NCBI GenBank assembly: GCA_963765135.1
Contig: CAVXUX010000007.1
Coordinates: forward strand, 1-64,000
Length of the DNA: 64,000 nucleotides
Direction: 5' to 3'
DNA from: JACVRW01 sp963765135
Lineage (GTDB): Bacteria; Actinomycetota; Thermoleophilia; Solirubrobacterales; Thermoleophilaceae
Under the pieces are notes generated by a model that searched no databases, was not told the DNA's origin, and was given only the letters and a program-made list of their open reading frames with translations. The position numbers were made by a program, and so were the translations under genes. Shown here piece after piece: positions 54,321 to 64,000 of the stretch; the first letter of the stretch is position 1, and the number at the start of each line of letters is the position of its first letter.

Positions 54321-55264
54321 ATGGACCCGCTGGCACGGGAAGCGGTTGACCTCCTCCATGAGACCTACGGGCGCCACGAGGGTCACCGAGCGGTGCACGC
54401 GAAGGGGACCGTTTGCAGGGGCGTGTTCACCCCGACACCAGAGGCGTCACGGCTCACACGCGCGGCCCATCATGCAGGGCGAGCCGGTCCGGGTTACCAC
54501 GCGCTTCTCGAACGGCAACGGCAACCCGTCGACCCCCGACTTCGTCCAAGACGGTCGCGGGATGGCCACCAAGTTCTACCTGCCCGATGGCTCGCGGACG
54601 GACATCGTGGCCCTCAACCTGCCGTGCTTCTTCGTGCGGACCCCCGAGGACTTCGTCGAGTTCACTCGCGCTGGAAAGCGGCTGCCGGTGATCAACCAGC
54701 CGGGCCCTCGCTTCGCGCTCTATCTCGTCACTCACCGCGAGGCGCTGCCGGCGGTCCGTGCGTTCCTGGCGCTCAAGCCACCGGCGAGCTATGCGCAGCT
54801 CCGCTACAACGGGCTCCACGCGTTCCGCTGGGTCGACGCGAGCGGCGAGGCGCGTTACGTCCGCTACAGCTGGCTGCCCGAAGCCGGCGAAGCCACGATC
54901 TCCGGCGAGCGAGGCCAAGGCCGCCGGCCCGGACTATCTTCGCCGGGAACTCGTCGAGCGTCTCGCCCGGGAGCCCGTCCGCTTCACCCTGCAGGTTCAG
55001 CTCGCTGGCGAGGGGGATCCGATTGCCGACCCCACGGCGAGGTGGCCTGCCGACCGTGAGACCGTCGCCGTGGGCACGCTCGAGCTAACGGACCTCGAGA
55101 CCGGACGCGACACGGGCGGCGACGTCCTGGTCTTCGATCCCACCCGCGTCACCGACGGAGTCGAGCTCACGGACGACCCGATCCCACGCTTCCGCTCGCA
55201 GGCGTACTCGGTGTCGGTCGAGGATCGAGCCGGCGTCGCCCGCCCTGTAGAACTCCAGCCGTGA
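54321..55264 (+). CDS. SrpA-like catalase-related peroxidase, two frameshifts
   Basis: The start MDPLAREAVDLLHETYGRHE leads to GHRAVHAKGTVCRGVFTPT (distal His). After a shift near 54,470: PVRVTTRFSNGNGNPSTPDF, then DGRGMATKFYLPDGSRTDIV and FFVRTPEDFVEFTRAG. After a shift near 54,910: GPDYLRRELVERLAREPVRF TLQVQ, then DDPIPRFRSQAYSVSVEDR near the end. This is the roughly 310-residue minimal catalase group that acts as a heme peroxidase. The downstream reductase starts by overlapping its stop (GTGA). Confidence 0.87.
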
Positions 55265-56274
55265 GCGGCGAGAGCGTCCTTGTCACGGGCGGGTCAGGGT
55301 TCATCGGCTCGCATTGCATCCTCGACTTGCTGCGAGCCGGCTATCGCGTGCGCACGACGGTCCGGTCGCCCGAGCGCGAGGCGACCGTGCGCGAGCTGCT
55401 CGGCGCCGAGAGTGCCGACGCGCTCTCGTTCGTCACCGCCGACCTGATGGCCGACGCCGGCTGGAAAGACGCCGTCTCCGGCTGCGACTTCGTGCTGCAC
55501 GTGGCCTCGCCCTTCCCGTTGGGGGCGCCGAAGCACGAGGACGATCTGATCGTGCCGGCTCGCGAGGGGGCGCTCCGAGTGCTCGCGGCCGCGCGTGATG
55601 CCCAGGTCAGGCGCGTGGTGATGACCTCGTCGTTCGCAGCCATCGGCTACGGGGTCGCGCCCCGCGACGTGCCATTCACCGAGGAGGACTGGAGCAATCC
55701 GGACGGCAACGACATCAGCGCCTACGCGAAGTCGAAGACGCTCGCCGAGCGCGCGGCGTGGGACTTCGTTGCCGGGGAGGGCTCCGGCCTCGAGCTCGCC
55801 GTCGTCAACCCGGTCGGCGTCTTCGGGCCGGTGCTCGGCCCGGACTTCTCGACGTCGATCCAGCTCGTGAAGCGGCTGCTCGAGGGCTCGATACCGGGGC
55901 TGCCGCGGGTGGCCTACGGCATCGTCGACGTCCGTGATGTCGCGGATCTGCACCGGCGGGCGATGACTGAGCCGGGAGCCGCGGGAGAGCGCTTTCTTGC
56001 GGTGGCGGGCGAGTTCATGTCGGTGCCCGAGATTGCCGCCGTGCTGCGCGAGCGAATGGGCGCGGACGCGAAGAAGGTGCCGACACGCGTGTTGCCCGAC
56101 TGGGTCGTCCGCCTGGTGTCGCGCTTCGACTCCTCGGTGAAGCAGATCGTCCCCGAGCTCGGCAAGGTCAAGCAGGCGAGCAACGAGAAGGCGAAGCGAG
56201 TGCTCGCCTGGTCCCCGCGCCCGAACGAGGAGGCGATCGTCGCCAGCGGCGAGAGCCTGATTCGGCTCGGCTGA
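55261..56274 (+). CDS. NAD(P)-dependent epimerase/reductase (dihydroflavonol-reductase-like)
   Basis: This intact 337-residue extended SDR overlaps the peroxidase stop. Marks are the Rossmann motif VLVTGGSGFIGSHCILDLLR, VRTTVRSPERE, LHVASPFPLG, VVMTSSFAAIGYG (catalytic Ser region), YAKSKTLAERAAW (YxxxK) and VVNPVGVFGPVLG. The family reduces small ketones or aldehydes with NADPH. Co-expression with the peroxidase suggests a detoxification role, but the substrate is unknown. Confidence 0.93.
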   Translation: MSGESVLVTGGSGFIGSHCILDLLRAGYRVRTTVRSPEREATVRELLGAESADALSFVTADLMADAGWKDAVSGCDFVLHVASPFPLGAPKHEDDLIVPAREGALRVLAAARDAQVRRVVMTSSFAAIGYGVAPRDVPFTEEDWSNPDGNDISAYAKSKTLAERAAWDFVAGEGSGLELAVVNPVGVFGPVLGPDFSTSIQLVKRLLEGSIPGLPRVAYGIVDVRDVADLHRRAMTEPGAAGERFLAVAGEFMSVPEIAAVLRERMGADAKKVPTRVLPDWVVRLVSRFDSSVKQIVPELGKVKQASNEKAKRVLAWSPRPNEEAIVASGESLIRLG

Positions 56275-56290
56275 GACAAGACGGCACCGG

Positions 56291-56866
56291 ATGGAGCTCC
56301 CGGTCGTCACCCGAGTCCCAAACGACGGGCCGGTGCCGCCAGGGCGTACCGTCACCGATCGGCTGACGGTTCGGTTTCCGAGGCTGGCTCAAACGTTCTT
56401 GGCGATCGGGATTCGGCTCTCGAGTCCGCGCTCGGCCGTGCGACGCGACGGGCTTCGGCGCGTGCTGCGCTCCGGCTGGGCCGCCGCGCCCCGAAAGGAC
56501 TGGGAGTTGATGTTCGTCCGGTACTCACCGGAGGTGATCTGGGAGATCCCGGAGGAGTTCCAGACGCTCGGCTTCGCCGAGAGCTACCACGGTCACAGGG
56601 GCCTGGTCGAGGGGCTCGAGCGGTTCTCGGAGGCATTCGAGTCCTGGGAGATCCGACCTGCGCGTGCGCTGGATTTCGGCGATCGGGTGCTGGCGCTGGG
56701 CGACTTTCGCGGGAAGGCCCGGGCGAGCGGCGTCGAGTGGCAGCAGAAGTTCTCCCAGCTGGTCACGCTCGAAAACGGCCTGGTGGTCCGGGACCGCTTC
56801 TTCTACTCGTGGGAGCAGGGGCTGCGAGCCGCCGGCCTCGAACCCGGGGACTGGACCCAGGTGTGA
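56291..56866 (+). CDS. SnoaL/NTF2-like protein
   Basis: This intact 191-residue protein has an N-terminal basic helix region and a SnoaL-type cone fold: WELMFVRYSPEVIWEIPEEF, then YHGHRGLVEGLERFSEAFES WEI, DRVLALGDFRGKARASGVEW, QQKFSQLVTLENGLVVRDRF FY. NTF2-like proteins include small-molecule cyclases and isomerases, as well as non-catalytic binders. It follows the reductase by 16 bases and probably shares its transcript. Function unknown. Confidence 0.85.
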   Translation: MELPVVTRVPNDGPVPPGRTVTDRLTVRFPRLAQTFLAIGIRLSSPRSAVRRDGLRRVLRSGWAAAPRKDWELMFVRYSPEVIWEIPEEFQTLGFAESYHGHRGLVEGLERFSEAFESWEIRPARALDFGDRVLALGDFRGKARASGVEWQQKFSQLVTLENGLVVRDRFFYSWEQGLRAAGLEPGDWTQV

Positions 56867-56895
56867 TGGGCGCCGCGGCGCCCCGCGGCGCCCAT
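56866..56895. terminator. Terminator-like hairpin between convergent genes
   Basis: ATGGGCGCCGCGG (56866-56878) pairs perfectly with CCGCGGCGCCCAT (56883-56895) around a CGCC loop. It lies between the SnoaL-like stop and the mutarotase stop, convergent genes, and should end both transcripts. There is no T-run. Confidence 0.7.
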
Positions 56896-56934
56896 CCACC
56901 TAGACCCCGAGGAGAGGGACTTCCTGGGGTTGTG

Positions 56935-58128
56935 TCAGTGCCCGTTCTTCGTCGAGAACGCGTACACCGTTGTCGTGCTGTAGGTCTCGCCGGGACGCAA
57001 CGTCGTCGACGGGAACTGCGGCTTGTTCGGGGAGTCCGGGAAGTGCTGGGTCTCGAGTGCGAGCCCATCGCCCTGCCGGTACTGCCGACCGCTCGTGCCG
57101 TACAGCGTTCCGTCGAGGAAGTTGCCCGAGTAGAACTGGATGCCCGGCTCCTCGGTCAGGATCGAGAGCACCCGTCCGCTTGACGGATCGACCAGCTTCG
57201 CGGCCAGGTTGAGACCGTGGCCCTTGGGTGGGTTGAGCACCCAGTTGTGGTCGTATCCGCGCCCGAACACCAGCTGCTCGTCGTTCCCGCGGATCCGCTC
57301 GCCGATCGCGTGGAACGAGCGGAAATCGAACGGCGTGCCCGCCACCGGCGGCAGGTCTCCCGTCGGGATCAGCGTCTCGTCGACCGGCGTGTAGCGGTCG
57401 GCGTTCAGCTTGAGCAGGTGGTTCTCGATCGTGCCGGAGCCCTCACCGGCGAGGTTCCAGTACGCGTGGTTGGTCAGGTTCACGACCGTCGGCTTGTCGG
57501 TCGTGGCCTCGTAGTCCATGCGCAGCCGGTTGCGGTTGTCGAGCGAGTAGACCATTTCCACCGGGAGGGTCCCGGGGAACCCGCCCTCGCCATCCGGGCT
57601 GGTGTACGTCAGCCGCACGCCGACCGTCTTGGAGGTCTTGAACGACTCCGCGTCCCAGACCTTCTTGTCGAACCCCTGGAAGCCGCCGTGCAGGGTGTTC
57701 GGCCCGTTGTTGGCGTCGAGCGGATAGGTCACTCCGTCGAGCGTGAACTGGGCGCCGCCGATGCGGTTGCCGTAGCGCCCGATGATCGCGCCGAAGTACG
57801 GGTTGGATGCGGCGTACGCCTCGCTCGTGTAGCCGTCGATGTCGGCAAAGCCGAGCGTGACGTTTGCCTTGCTCCCGTGGCGGTCCGGCACGGTCAGCTC
57901 CTGGATGATCCCGCCGTAGGTGATGATCGAGACCGACATCCCGCGCCCGTTGCGAAGCGTGTAGCGGTCGATCGCCGTACCGCCCATGCTCGGCGGCAGG
58001 TTCCCGAAGCTCGACTTGGTGACGCTCAAGCCGCCGTGGTGCTTGCGCTTGGCGGCGGCAGGCCCAGCCAGGGCCGCGATGGCGAGCACCGCGGCGAGAA
58101 GGACTACGAGAATTCTCGAAACGCTTGG
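56935..58128 (-). CDS. galM: Secreted aldose 1-epimerase (galactose mutarotase)
   Basis: GGAGGAGTC directly precedes the ATG at 58128, so an upstream in-frame start is rejected. A signal peptide (VVLLAAVLAIAALAGPAAA) precedes the mutarotase barrel: IDRYTLRNGRGMSVSIITYG, NPYFGAIIGRYGNRIGG, the catalytic His in VNLTNHAYWNLAGEGSGTIE and the Glu in GLALETQHFPDSPNKPQFPS. About 397 residues, intact. It interconverts sugar anomers, here apparently outside the cytoplasm. It is the last gene of the arabinose operon, 37 bases after araA. Confidence 0.93.
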   Translation of the reverse strand, partial: PSVSRILVVLLAAVLAIAALAGPAAAKRKHHGGLSVTKSSFGNLPPSMGGTAIDRYTLRNGRGMSVSIITYGGIIQELTVPDRHGSKANVTLGFADIDGYTSEAYAASNPYFGAIIGRYGNRIGGAQFTLDGVTYPLDANNGPNTLHGGFQGFDKKVWDAESFKTSKTVGVRLTYTSPDGEGGFPGTLPVEMVYSLDNRNRLRMDYEATTDKPTVVNLTNHAYWNLAGEGSGTIENHLLKLNADRYTPVDETLIPTGDLPPVAGTPFDFRSFHAIGERIRGNDEQLVFGRGYDHNWVLNPPKGHGLNLAAKLVDPSSGRVLSILTEEPGIQFYSGNFLDGTLYGTSGRQYRQGDGLALETQHFPDSPNKPQFPSTTLRPGETYSTTTVYAFSTKNGH

Positions 58129-58164
58129 CATGACTCCTCCTGTCGTTGTGGATACGTGCATCGC

Positions 58165-59568
58165 CTAAGCCACCGCGAACTCCAGGCCGGCCAGCTCGCT
58201 GAACGTGCGCCAGGCTTGCGCTCGCCGGCCTCGGTTGAGGACTTGGTGATGCGGCCCGCCGAGGCGCAGCCAGCTGTCCATGCAGTCACGCACCCCTGAG
58301 TCGGGTCGGAACTGGCCGTACGGCATCTCCAGGTGAGGGAGCTCGGCGGTGTCGAGCACCTCGCCTTCGGAAACGAGCAACCGGAAGCGCTCCCCGCCGA
58401 GCGCGATCAGCGTCGCGAGCGTCGCCGGACCCGTCTCGTACTGGAACAGGAACGTCGGCGGATCGTCGAGGCCGCCGATGCCCAGCGGGCGCTTGATCAG
58501 GCGCACCGGCCGGTCCTCGCGCGCCAGGCGCCAGTTGCCCTCGCCCATGTGGCTCATCAGGATCGAGTCGCTGGGGAAGTCCATCGCGTACATCTCGGTG
58601 AACTGGGTCTCCCCGAGCAACGTCGAGGCGGCCGACATGAGCGCGGCGGTCAGGGCGTCGCCCTCGGCGCCGTAGCCGTAGCCCTTGGCCATCAGGCTGG
58701 AAGCCGCCGCGAGCGGCAGCCGGGCGAAGCGGCCGTCCTCGGCGATCGTGTCGAAGTGCGCCGAGTAGGCGCCGTAGCCGCCCTCGGTCAACACGCGTTC
58801 GAGGCCGAGCTGCATGCGCGCGTGGTCCACGCGCTCGTCGCGGCTCAGACCCGGGTCGACCTCGAACGTCGCGTCCTCGGTGGCGATCAGCGCATCGACG
58901 TCGTCCGCCGCCACGGCGGCCGCGGCGCGGTGCAGCGTCCCGGTGGAGAGCGAGTCCACCTGCGGGCCGAGCACCCGCATCAGCGTGTGCTCGTCGAAGC
59001 GGATGTCGCCCATGCCGTTCATCGCGCCGCCGAAGACCGCGACCTTCAGCGAGCGCCAGCCCGTGACCGCAGCCGCCGCGCGCGCCCAGCCGCCAATCGC
59101 GTCCCGGAACGAGTCGGCGTGCCAGTCGTCGGTCACGACCGAGAACGGCCGCCCGGCCCGGACCATCGCATTGGCGGTGTCCTGCGCGCCGTGGATGCCC
59201 TGGTTGTAGGTCAGGTCGCCCATGTCCCACTCGGGCGTCACCGCCGGGACGGGCTGGATGTTGGCGAGGCACACCGGCAGCCGCGTCCCGTCGAGCGCGC
59301 GGGCGACGCGCATGGCGGGGCCGTAGGTGAGCATCACCACCAGCAGGCCGTCGACGTCCGCGCTCTCGAGCTCCCGCACCCGCTGCTCGATGCCGTCGCG
59401 GTCCTTCACCGGGTCGCCCACGTGCACGTCGGCGACCTCCGCCAGCGCCGCGGCCACCTCCTCGGCGTAGGCGCCCTGGCGCTCGGTGATGCCGGGCAGC
59501 ATCTCGTCGTACAGAGCCTGCATGACCGGCAGCATCCCGACGCGCGGCTTGGACTCAGCGCTGGCCAT
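58165..59568 (-). CDS. araA: L-arabinose isomerase family protein
   Basis: This intact 467-residue protein has the isomerase layout: RVGMLPVMQALYDEMLPGIT, then VDGLLVVMLTYGPAMRVARA, YNQGIHGAQDTANAMVRAGR, KVAVFGGAMNGMGDIRFDEH, ILMSHMGEGNWRLA (metal His) and LGGPHHQVLNRGRRAQAW. It differs from the E. coli enzyme in length and is of the divergent actinobacterial type; operon context strongly supports arabinose. The ATG at 59568 overlaps the araD end by 14 bases. It converts L-arabinose to L-ribulose. Confidence 0.88.
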   Translation of the reverse strand: MASAESKPRVGMLPVMQALYDEMLPGITERQGAYAEEVAAALAEVADVHVGDPVKDRDGIEQRVRELESADVDGLLVVMLTYGPAMRVARALDGTRLPVCLANIQPVPAVTPEWDMGDLTYNQGIHGAQDTANAMVRAGRPFSVVTDDWHADSFRDAIGGWARAAAAVTGWRSLKVAVFGGAMNGMGDIRFDEHTLMRVLGPQVDSLSTGTLHRAAAAVAADDVDALIATEDATFEVDPGLSRDERVDHARMQLGLERVLTEGGYGAYSAHFDTIAEDGRFARLPLAAASSLMAKGYGYGAEGDALTAALMSAASTLLGETQFTEMYAMDFPSDSILMSHMGEGNWRLAREDRPVRLIKRPLGIGGLDDPPTFLFQYETGPATLATLIALGGERFRLLVSEGEVLDTAELPHLEMPYGQFRPDSGVRDCMDSWLRLGGPHHQVLNRGRRAQAWRTFSELAGLEFAVA

Positions 59569-60212
59569 AGACGTTCTGGTAGCGGTGGTAGAGGGCATCG
59601 ATGCTGTCCGGGTCGAGCGACTCGATCGGTCCGAGCGAGCGGGCCGCGTGCACGATCCGGGCCGCTTCCTCGCACATCACCGCGGACTTGACGGCCTCGC
59701 GCGGACCGGTGCCCAGCGCGAACACGCCGTGGCCGCGCATCAGGACGGCGCTCGACCGGTGCGACTCGAGCGTCTCGACCACGCCGCGGCCGATCTCCTC
59801 GTCGCCGATCAGCGCGAACGGCCCGACCGGGATCTCGCCGCCGAACTCGTCCGCGATCGCCGTCATGACGCATGGGATCGGCTCGCCGCGGATGGCCCAC
59901 GCCGTCGCGTAGGGGCTGTGCGTGTGGACGATGCCGCCCACGTCCGGTAGGTGGCGGTAGACGTAGCCGTGCGTGGCGGCGTCGCTGGACGGAGCGAGCC
60001 CCGCCTCATCGGAGTTGCCGTCGAGGTCGCAGACGACCATCGCGTCGGGCGTCAGCTCGTCGTAGGGGACGCCGCTCGGCTTGATGACCATGAGCTCGTC
60101 ACCCGGCACGCGCGCCGACAGGTTCCCGCTCGGTCCAGACCACGAGCCCGTTGCGCGGCAGCTCGGCGTGCAGCGCGCAGACCTCCCGCCGGATGGCGTC
60201 GAGCTCACCCAC
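59555..60212 (-). CDS. araD: L-ribulose-5-phosphate 4-epimerase, one frameshift
   Basis: The GTG at 60212 overlaps the kinase stop. The start reads GELDAIRREVCALHAELPRN GLVVWT; after a shift near 60,125 the class II aldolase fold continues SGNLSARVPGDELMVIKPSG, VPYDELTPDAMVVCDLDGN, IVHTHSPYATAWAIRGEPIP (zinc His pair) and VLMRGHGVFALGTGPREAVK. It converts L-ribulose 5-phosphate to D-xylulose 5-phosphate. About 218 residues. Its stop overlaps the isomerase start. Confidence 0.92.
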
Positions 60213-61860
60213 GGGCGAGCTCCCGGGGGCGGATGTCGCGCAGGCGGTGCATCACGTCGTCGCCGCCGCGGCCGAAGTGGTCGTGCAGGCGCAGGTAGTG
60301 CTCGTAGAGCACGTCGTAGGCGTCGGCCCGTCGCTCGTCCGGCAGGTAGGCGTCGCGCCTGACCTTGCCCATCGGCGGCGGCGGCGGCGCGGATGTCCGG
60401 GTGGACGCCCGCGGCGACCGCCGCGTGCATCGCAGACCCGAGCGCCGGGCCCTGCTCGGAGCCGATCAGGTGCAGCGGCATCCGCGTGACGTCGGCGTAG
60501 ATCTGCATGATCGCCGGGTTCTTGATCAGGCCGCCGGCCGCGAACAGCTCGCGCGCGGGCAGGCCCGCGTCGGCGAGGGCGTCGAGGATCACGCGCGTCC
60601 CGAACGCGGTGGCCTCGATCAGCGCGCGGTAGACGTCCTCCGCACGGGTCGCGAGCGTCAGGCCGACGATCAGGCCGCTCAGCTCGTGGTCGACGAGCAC
60701 GGAGCGGTTGCCGTTGTTCCAGTCGAGTGCGATCAGCCCGTGCGCCCCGACCTCCTGCGCTGCCGCGAGCTCGGAGATGTGGGCATGGACGTCGAGCCCG
60801 CGGGCACGCGCCTCCTCGTGGTAGCGGGCCGGCACCGAGTGCTCGACGAACCAGCCGAAGATGTCGCCGACGCCCGACTGCCCGGCCTCGTAGCCGTACA
60901 GGCCGGGGACGATCCCGTCGCGCACCACCCCGCACATGCCGGGCACCTCGGCCAGGCTCTCCGCGTTCATGACGTGGCACGTGGACGTGCCCATGATCAT
61001 GAGCAGCTGGCCGGGATCGATGGCCCGCGCCGCGGGCGCGGTGACGTGCGCGTCGATGTTCCCGACCGCCACCGCGATGCCCTGCGGCAGGCCGGTCCAC
61101 TCCGCCGCGCGGGCGGTCAGGTCGCCGGCGCGCGCGCCGAGCGACAGGAGCGGCGTCTCCAGCTTCGCCGCGACGAAGTCCACGAAGCGCGGGTCGAGCT
61201 CGCGCAGGTAGTCCTCCGACGGGTAGCGGCCGTCCTGGTGGATGGCCTTGTAGCCGGCCGTGCACGTGCTGCGCGTCTCGTGGCCGCACAGCTGCCAGAC
61301 GATCCAGTCGGCCGCCTCGAGCCAGCGGTCCATGCGCTCGTAGACCTCGGGGTCCTCCTCGAGCACCTGCAGCGCCTTGGCGAACTCCCACTCCGACGAG
61401 ATGCGCCCGCCGTAGCGGGCCAGCCACGGCTCGCCGCGCTCCTCGGCCACCGCGTTGATGCGGTCGGCCTGGCGCTGGGCGGCGTGGTGCTTCCAGAGCT
61501 TGACGTAGGCGTGCGGACGGTCCTCGAACCCCGGCACCTGGCACAGCGGCGTGCCGTCTGAGCGCACCGGCATCGGCGTGCTGGAGGTGAAGTCGGTGCC
61601 GATCCCGACGACCTCGTCCGGGGCGACGCCCGCCGCCCGGACCGCCTCCGGCACCGCGGTGCGCAGCGCCTCGACGTAGTCGGCCGGGTCCTGGAGCGCC
61701 CACTGCGGGGGCAGCTCGGCGCCGGTCGCGGCGAGCGTGCGGTCCATGACGCCGTGCGCGTACTCGTGGACGGCGGCGGCCAGCTCGGTTCCGTCGTTCG
61801 CGTCGACGACGACCGCCCGTGCCGACAGCGTCCCGAAGTCGACGCCGACGACGTAGCCCA

Positions 61861-61861
<1 letters not shown>
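60207..61861 (-). CDS. araB: L-ribulokinase (FGGY family), one frameshift
   Basis: The GTG at 61861 overlaps the ABC ATPase stop (TAGTG). It opens VGYVVGVDFGTLSARAVVVD (phosphate-1 motif). Family blocks follow: VVGIGTDFTSSTPMPVRSDG, KLWKHHAAQRQADRINAVAE, LLMIMGTSTCHVMN, LIALDWNNGNRSVLVDHELS and ATAFGTRVILDAL. A shift near 60,385 leads to the natural end RRADAYDVLYEHYLRLHDHF ... RLRDIRPRELARG. It phosphorylates L-ribulose. The araD start lies inside its last codons. Confidence 0.93.
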
Positions 61862-62641
<780 letters not shown>

Positions 62642-62658
<17 letters not shown>

Positions 62659-63716
62659 CCCTACGGACGCGGCCGACGTAGGTGTTGGCGGCCATCGCGA
62701 TGATGATCGCCAGGCCGAGGTAGAAGCTCAGGTAGTCGGCGTTGACGCCCTTGATGATCAGGCCGTCGTTGAGGACGCCCAGGAGCAGCGCGCCGATCAG
62801 CGCGCCGACGACGGTGCCCGAGCCGCCGGCGAGCAGCGTGCCGCCGATCACCGCCGCCGCGATGCCGCCGAACAGCACGTCGTTGGCGCCCGACGGGTCG
62901 GGCTGGACCGAGGTCGTGCGGACCGCTTCGAGCACCCCGACCAGCCCGGCGCAGACCGCGCACAGGATGAAGTTGCGGATGATCACGAGCCGGACCCTGA
63001 TGCCGGCCTCGGCTGCGCCGAGGCGGTTGCTGCCGACCGCGACCGTGTAGATCCCCCAGCGCGAGTAGCTCAGCACGAGCTGCAGCACGATCACGATCGC
63101 GAGCGCCCAGATCAGCTCCGAGTAGGTGCCGCCGCCGAAGACGTTCGAGAACGTGGAGGCTCGCCGAGCACGTCGGTGCCCGGGCGTCGGCACCGGCTGC
63201 GCGTCGGAGATGATCAGCGTGAAGCCCTGCAGCGCGAGCAGCATTCCGAGCGTGGTGACGAACGAGTTGATTCCGACGACCGCCGTGAAGACCCCGTTGA
63301 CGATGCCGACCAGCGCACACATGACCATCGCCAGCAGCAGCGCCGGCATCAGCGGCAGCCCGGCGGCCGTGTCGAACTCGTAGAAGATGAACGGCGCGAA
63401 CAGGTAGACCGCGCCGATCGAGAGGTCGATCTCCCCGTTGATCATCAGGAAGACCTCGCCGGCCGCGAGGATCGCGAACGGGCGCGAAGTAGGGCAGGAG
63501 CGTCTTGAAGTTCTCCCAGGTCAGGAAGGCGTCCGTGGTCACGGAGAAGTACGCCGCGACCAGCAACGTGATCACGATGACGCTGCCCTCGCGCAGCGTC
63601 AGCAGCCGCCTGGCCACGCCGGCCGCGCCCGAGCCGGAGGTCCGCCCGGGCTGTTCGGCGTCGCCCCGCCCGGGCTGGGCCCGGGCGGGTACGTCGCTTG
63701 CGGTCTCGGCCGGCAC
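62642..63716 (-). CDS. Sugar ABC transporter permease (RbsC/XylH type), frame broken
   Basis: The GTG at 63716 opens a long cytosolic tail, then GSVIVITLLVAAYFSVTTDA FLTWENFKTLLPYFAP. After a shift near 63,480: MINGEIDLSIGAVYLFAPFI (the conserved EIDLSIG loop), NSFVTTLGMLLALQGFTLII, VAVGSNRLGAAEAGIRV and FGGIAAAVIGGTLLAGGSGT VVG. Two more compensating shifts near 63,160-63,175 explain the odd PGHRRARRAS segment; the other frame reads PGTDVLGEP there. About 355 residues, eight or more helices. The start is 2 bases from the binding-protein stop, and the 3' end overlaps the ATPase start. Confidence 0.9.
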
Positions 63717-63718
63717 GG

Positions 63719-64000
63719 CTACGCCTTGGTGACGCCGGCGGACTTCGAGTTGCCCTCGTAGCGGGACTTGGTCGTGACGTAGGGCACGACCGTCTTCTTG
63801 TCGAGGAACTTCAGTCCGGTGTTGACGTCGGCGACGCCGGTGAGCGTCTCCGACGCCTTGTACATGAACAGCTCGAGCACCGGCAGGAACCCCTGCAGGT
63901 AGGGCTGCTGGTCGATCGTGAAGTCGATCTGACCGTCCGCGAGCAGATTCATCGTCGGCTCGAGCAGGTCGTAGCCGCCGCCCTTCACGCCCTCATCGCG
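63719..64000 (-). CDS. Sugar ABC transporter substrate-binding protein, C-terminal part
   Basis: Only the last 93 residues are in the window, and the gene continues beyond 64,000. They read GGYDLLEPTMNLLADGQIDF TIDQQPYLQGFLPVLELFMY and TGLKFLDKKTVVPYVTTKS, the C-terminal lobe of a ribose/xylose-type periplasmic-binding protein. TIDQQPYxQG is the typical family block. It is the first of the operon genes seen here and delivers the sugar, presumably L-arabinose, to the permease. Confidence 0.88.
   Translation of the reverse strand, partial: RDEGVKGGGYDLLEPTMNLLADGQIDFTIDQQPYLQGFLPVLELFMYKASETLTGVADVNTGLKFLDKKTVVPYVTTKSRYEGNSKSAGVTKA

Noticed and set aside
58333..59691. Long open frame on the plus strand across araA
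   Set aside because: Antisense shadow; Arg/His/Val-rich with no family pattern, opposite a well-supported isomerase.

Overview
The window looks like two genomes joined end to end. From position 1 to about 22,600 the genes are of acidobacterial type (Solibacter-like): two acidobacterial duplicated orphan permeases (ADOP), YceI, a PaiB-like protein, a PQQ alcohol dehydrogenase with a diheme cytochrome c, an Omp85-type barrel and an acetyl-xylan-esterase-like hydrolase, with mid-range GC, Gram-negative outer-membrane proteins and REP-like intergenic hairpins. From about 22,640 to the end the DNA is visibly more GC-rich, codons end almost always in G or C, and the content is actinobacterial, most like Thermoleophilia/Solirubrobacterales: sortase, Hanks kinase, NlpC/P60 and SCP/CAP exoproteins, many NarL-type two-component proteins, a homing-endonuclease-associated repeat protein and an arabinose operon. 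The switch falls in less than about 100 bp between two divergent gene starts, so a chimeric read or misassembly is the simplest reading. Neighbourhood arguments should not cross it.

About forty single-base frame breaks (and one in-frame amber) interrupt otherwise well-conserved genes on both sides of the junction. They occur at similar density in both halves, often in G/C runs or tandem repeats, which points to uncorrected long-read errors rather than mass gene decay. I therefore annotate such loci as single genes and give the approximate break points.

Layout of part 1 (acidobacterial): DUF3500 gene (partial, broken); YceI; two adjacent ADOP permeases; LamG-like secreted protein; secreted barrel-like protein; small secreted gene; MFS exporter; glycine-zipper lipoprotein; Omp85-like barrel followed by a conserved secreted protein split by one amber codon; PaiB-like protein; cytochrome c + PQQ dehydrogenase operon; alpha/beta hydrolase.

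Layout of part 2 (actinobacterial): 22.6-32 kb is a cell-envelope block. It holds an FHA-PqqD-like-M50 membrane protease, a peptidoglycan hydrolase with three lytic domains and a leader-like N-terminus, a Ser/Thr kinase coupled to a membrane protein, a sortase next to a Pro/Asp-repeat surface protein, and a truncated integrase-like membrane protein coupled to an HxlR regulator. 32-42 kb holds secreted proteins (lysyl-oxidase-like, subtilase, two related Pro-rich proteins, M28 peptidase, SGNH hydrolase), a LysR regulator and a catalase. 42-46.4 kb is a two-component cluster plus small zinc-ribbon proteins. 46.5-50.1 kb is a CAP - UspA - multicopper oxidase - PQQ sugar dehydrogenase run. 50-57 kb has a methyltransferase, DUF1428, a MASE1 histidine kinase, a catalase-like peroxidase, a reductase and a SnoaL-like protein. 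56.9-64 kb is a minus-strand L-arabinose operon: sugar-binding protein, permease, ATPase, ribulokinase, ribulose-phosphate epimerase, arabinose isomerase and a secreted mutarotase.

The best candidates for something undescribed are the FHA-PqqD-M50 protease paired with the leader-bearing hydrolase, the sortase neighbour with a non-LPxTG C-terminal signal, and the paired exoproteins sharing a DTGxDDT-GGLD-TDLG motif. No tRNA, rRNA or CRISPR array was seen.
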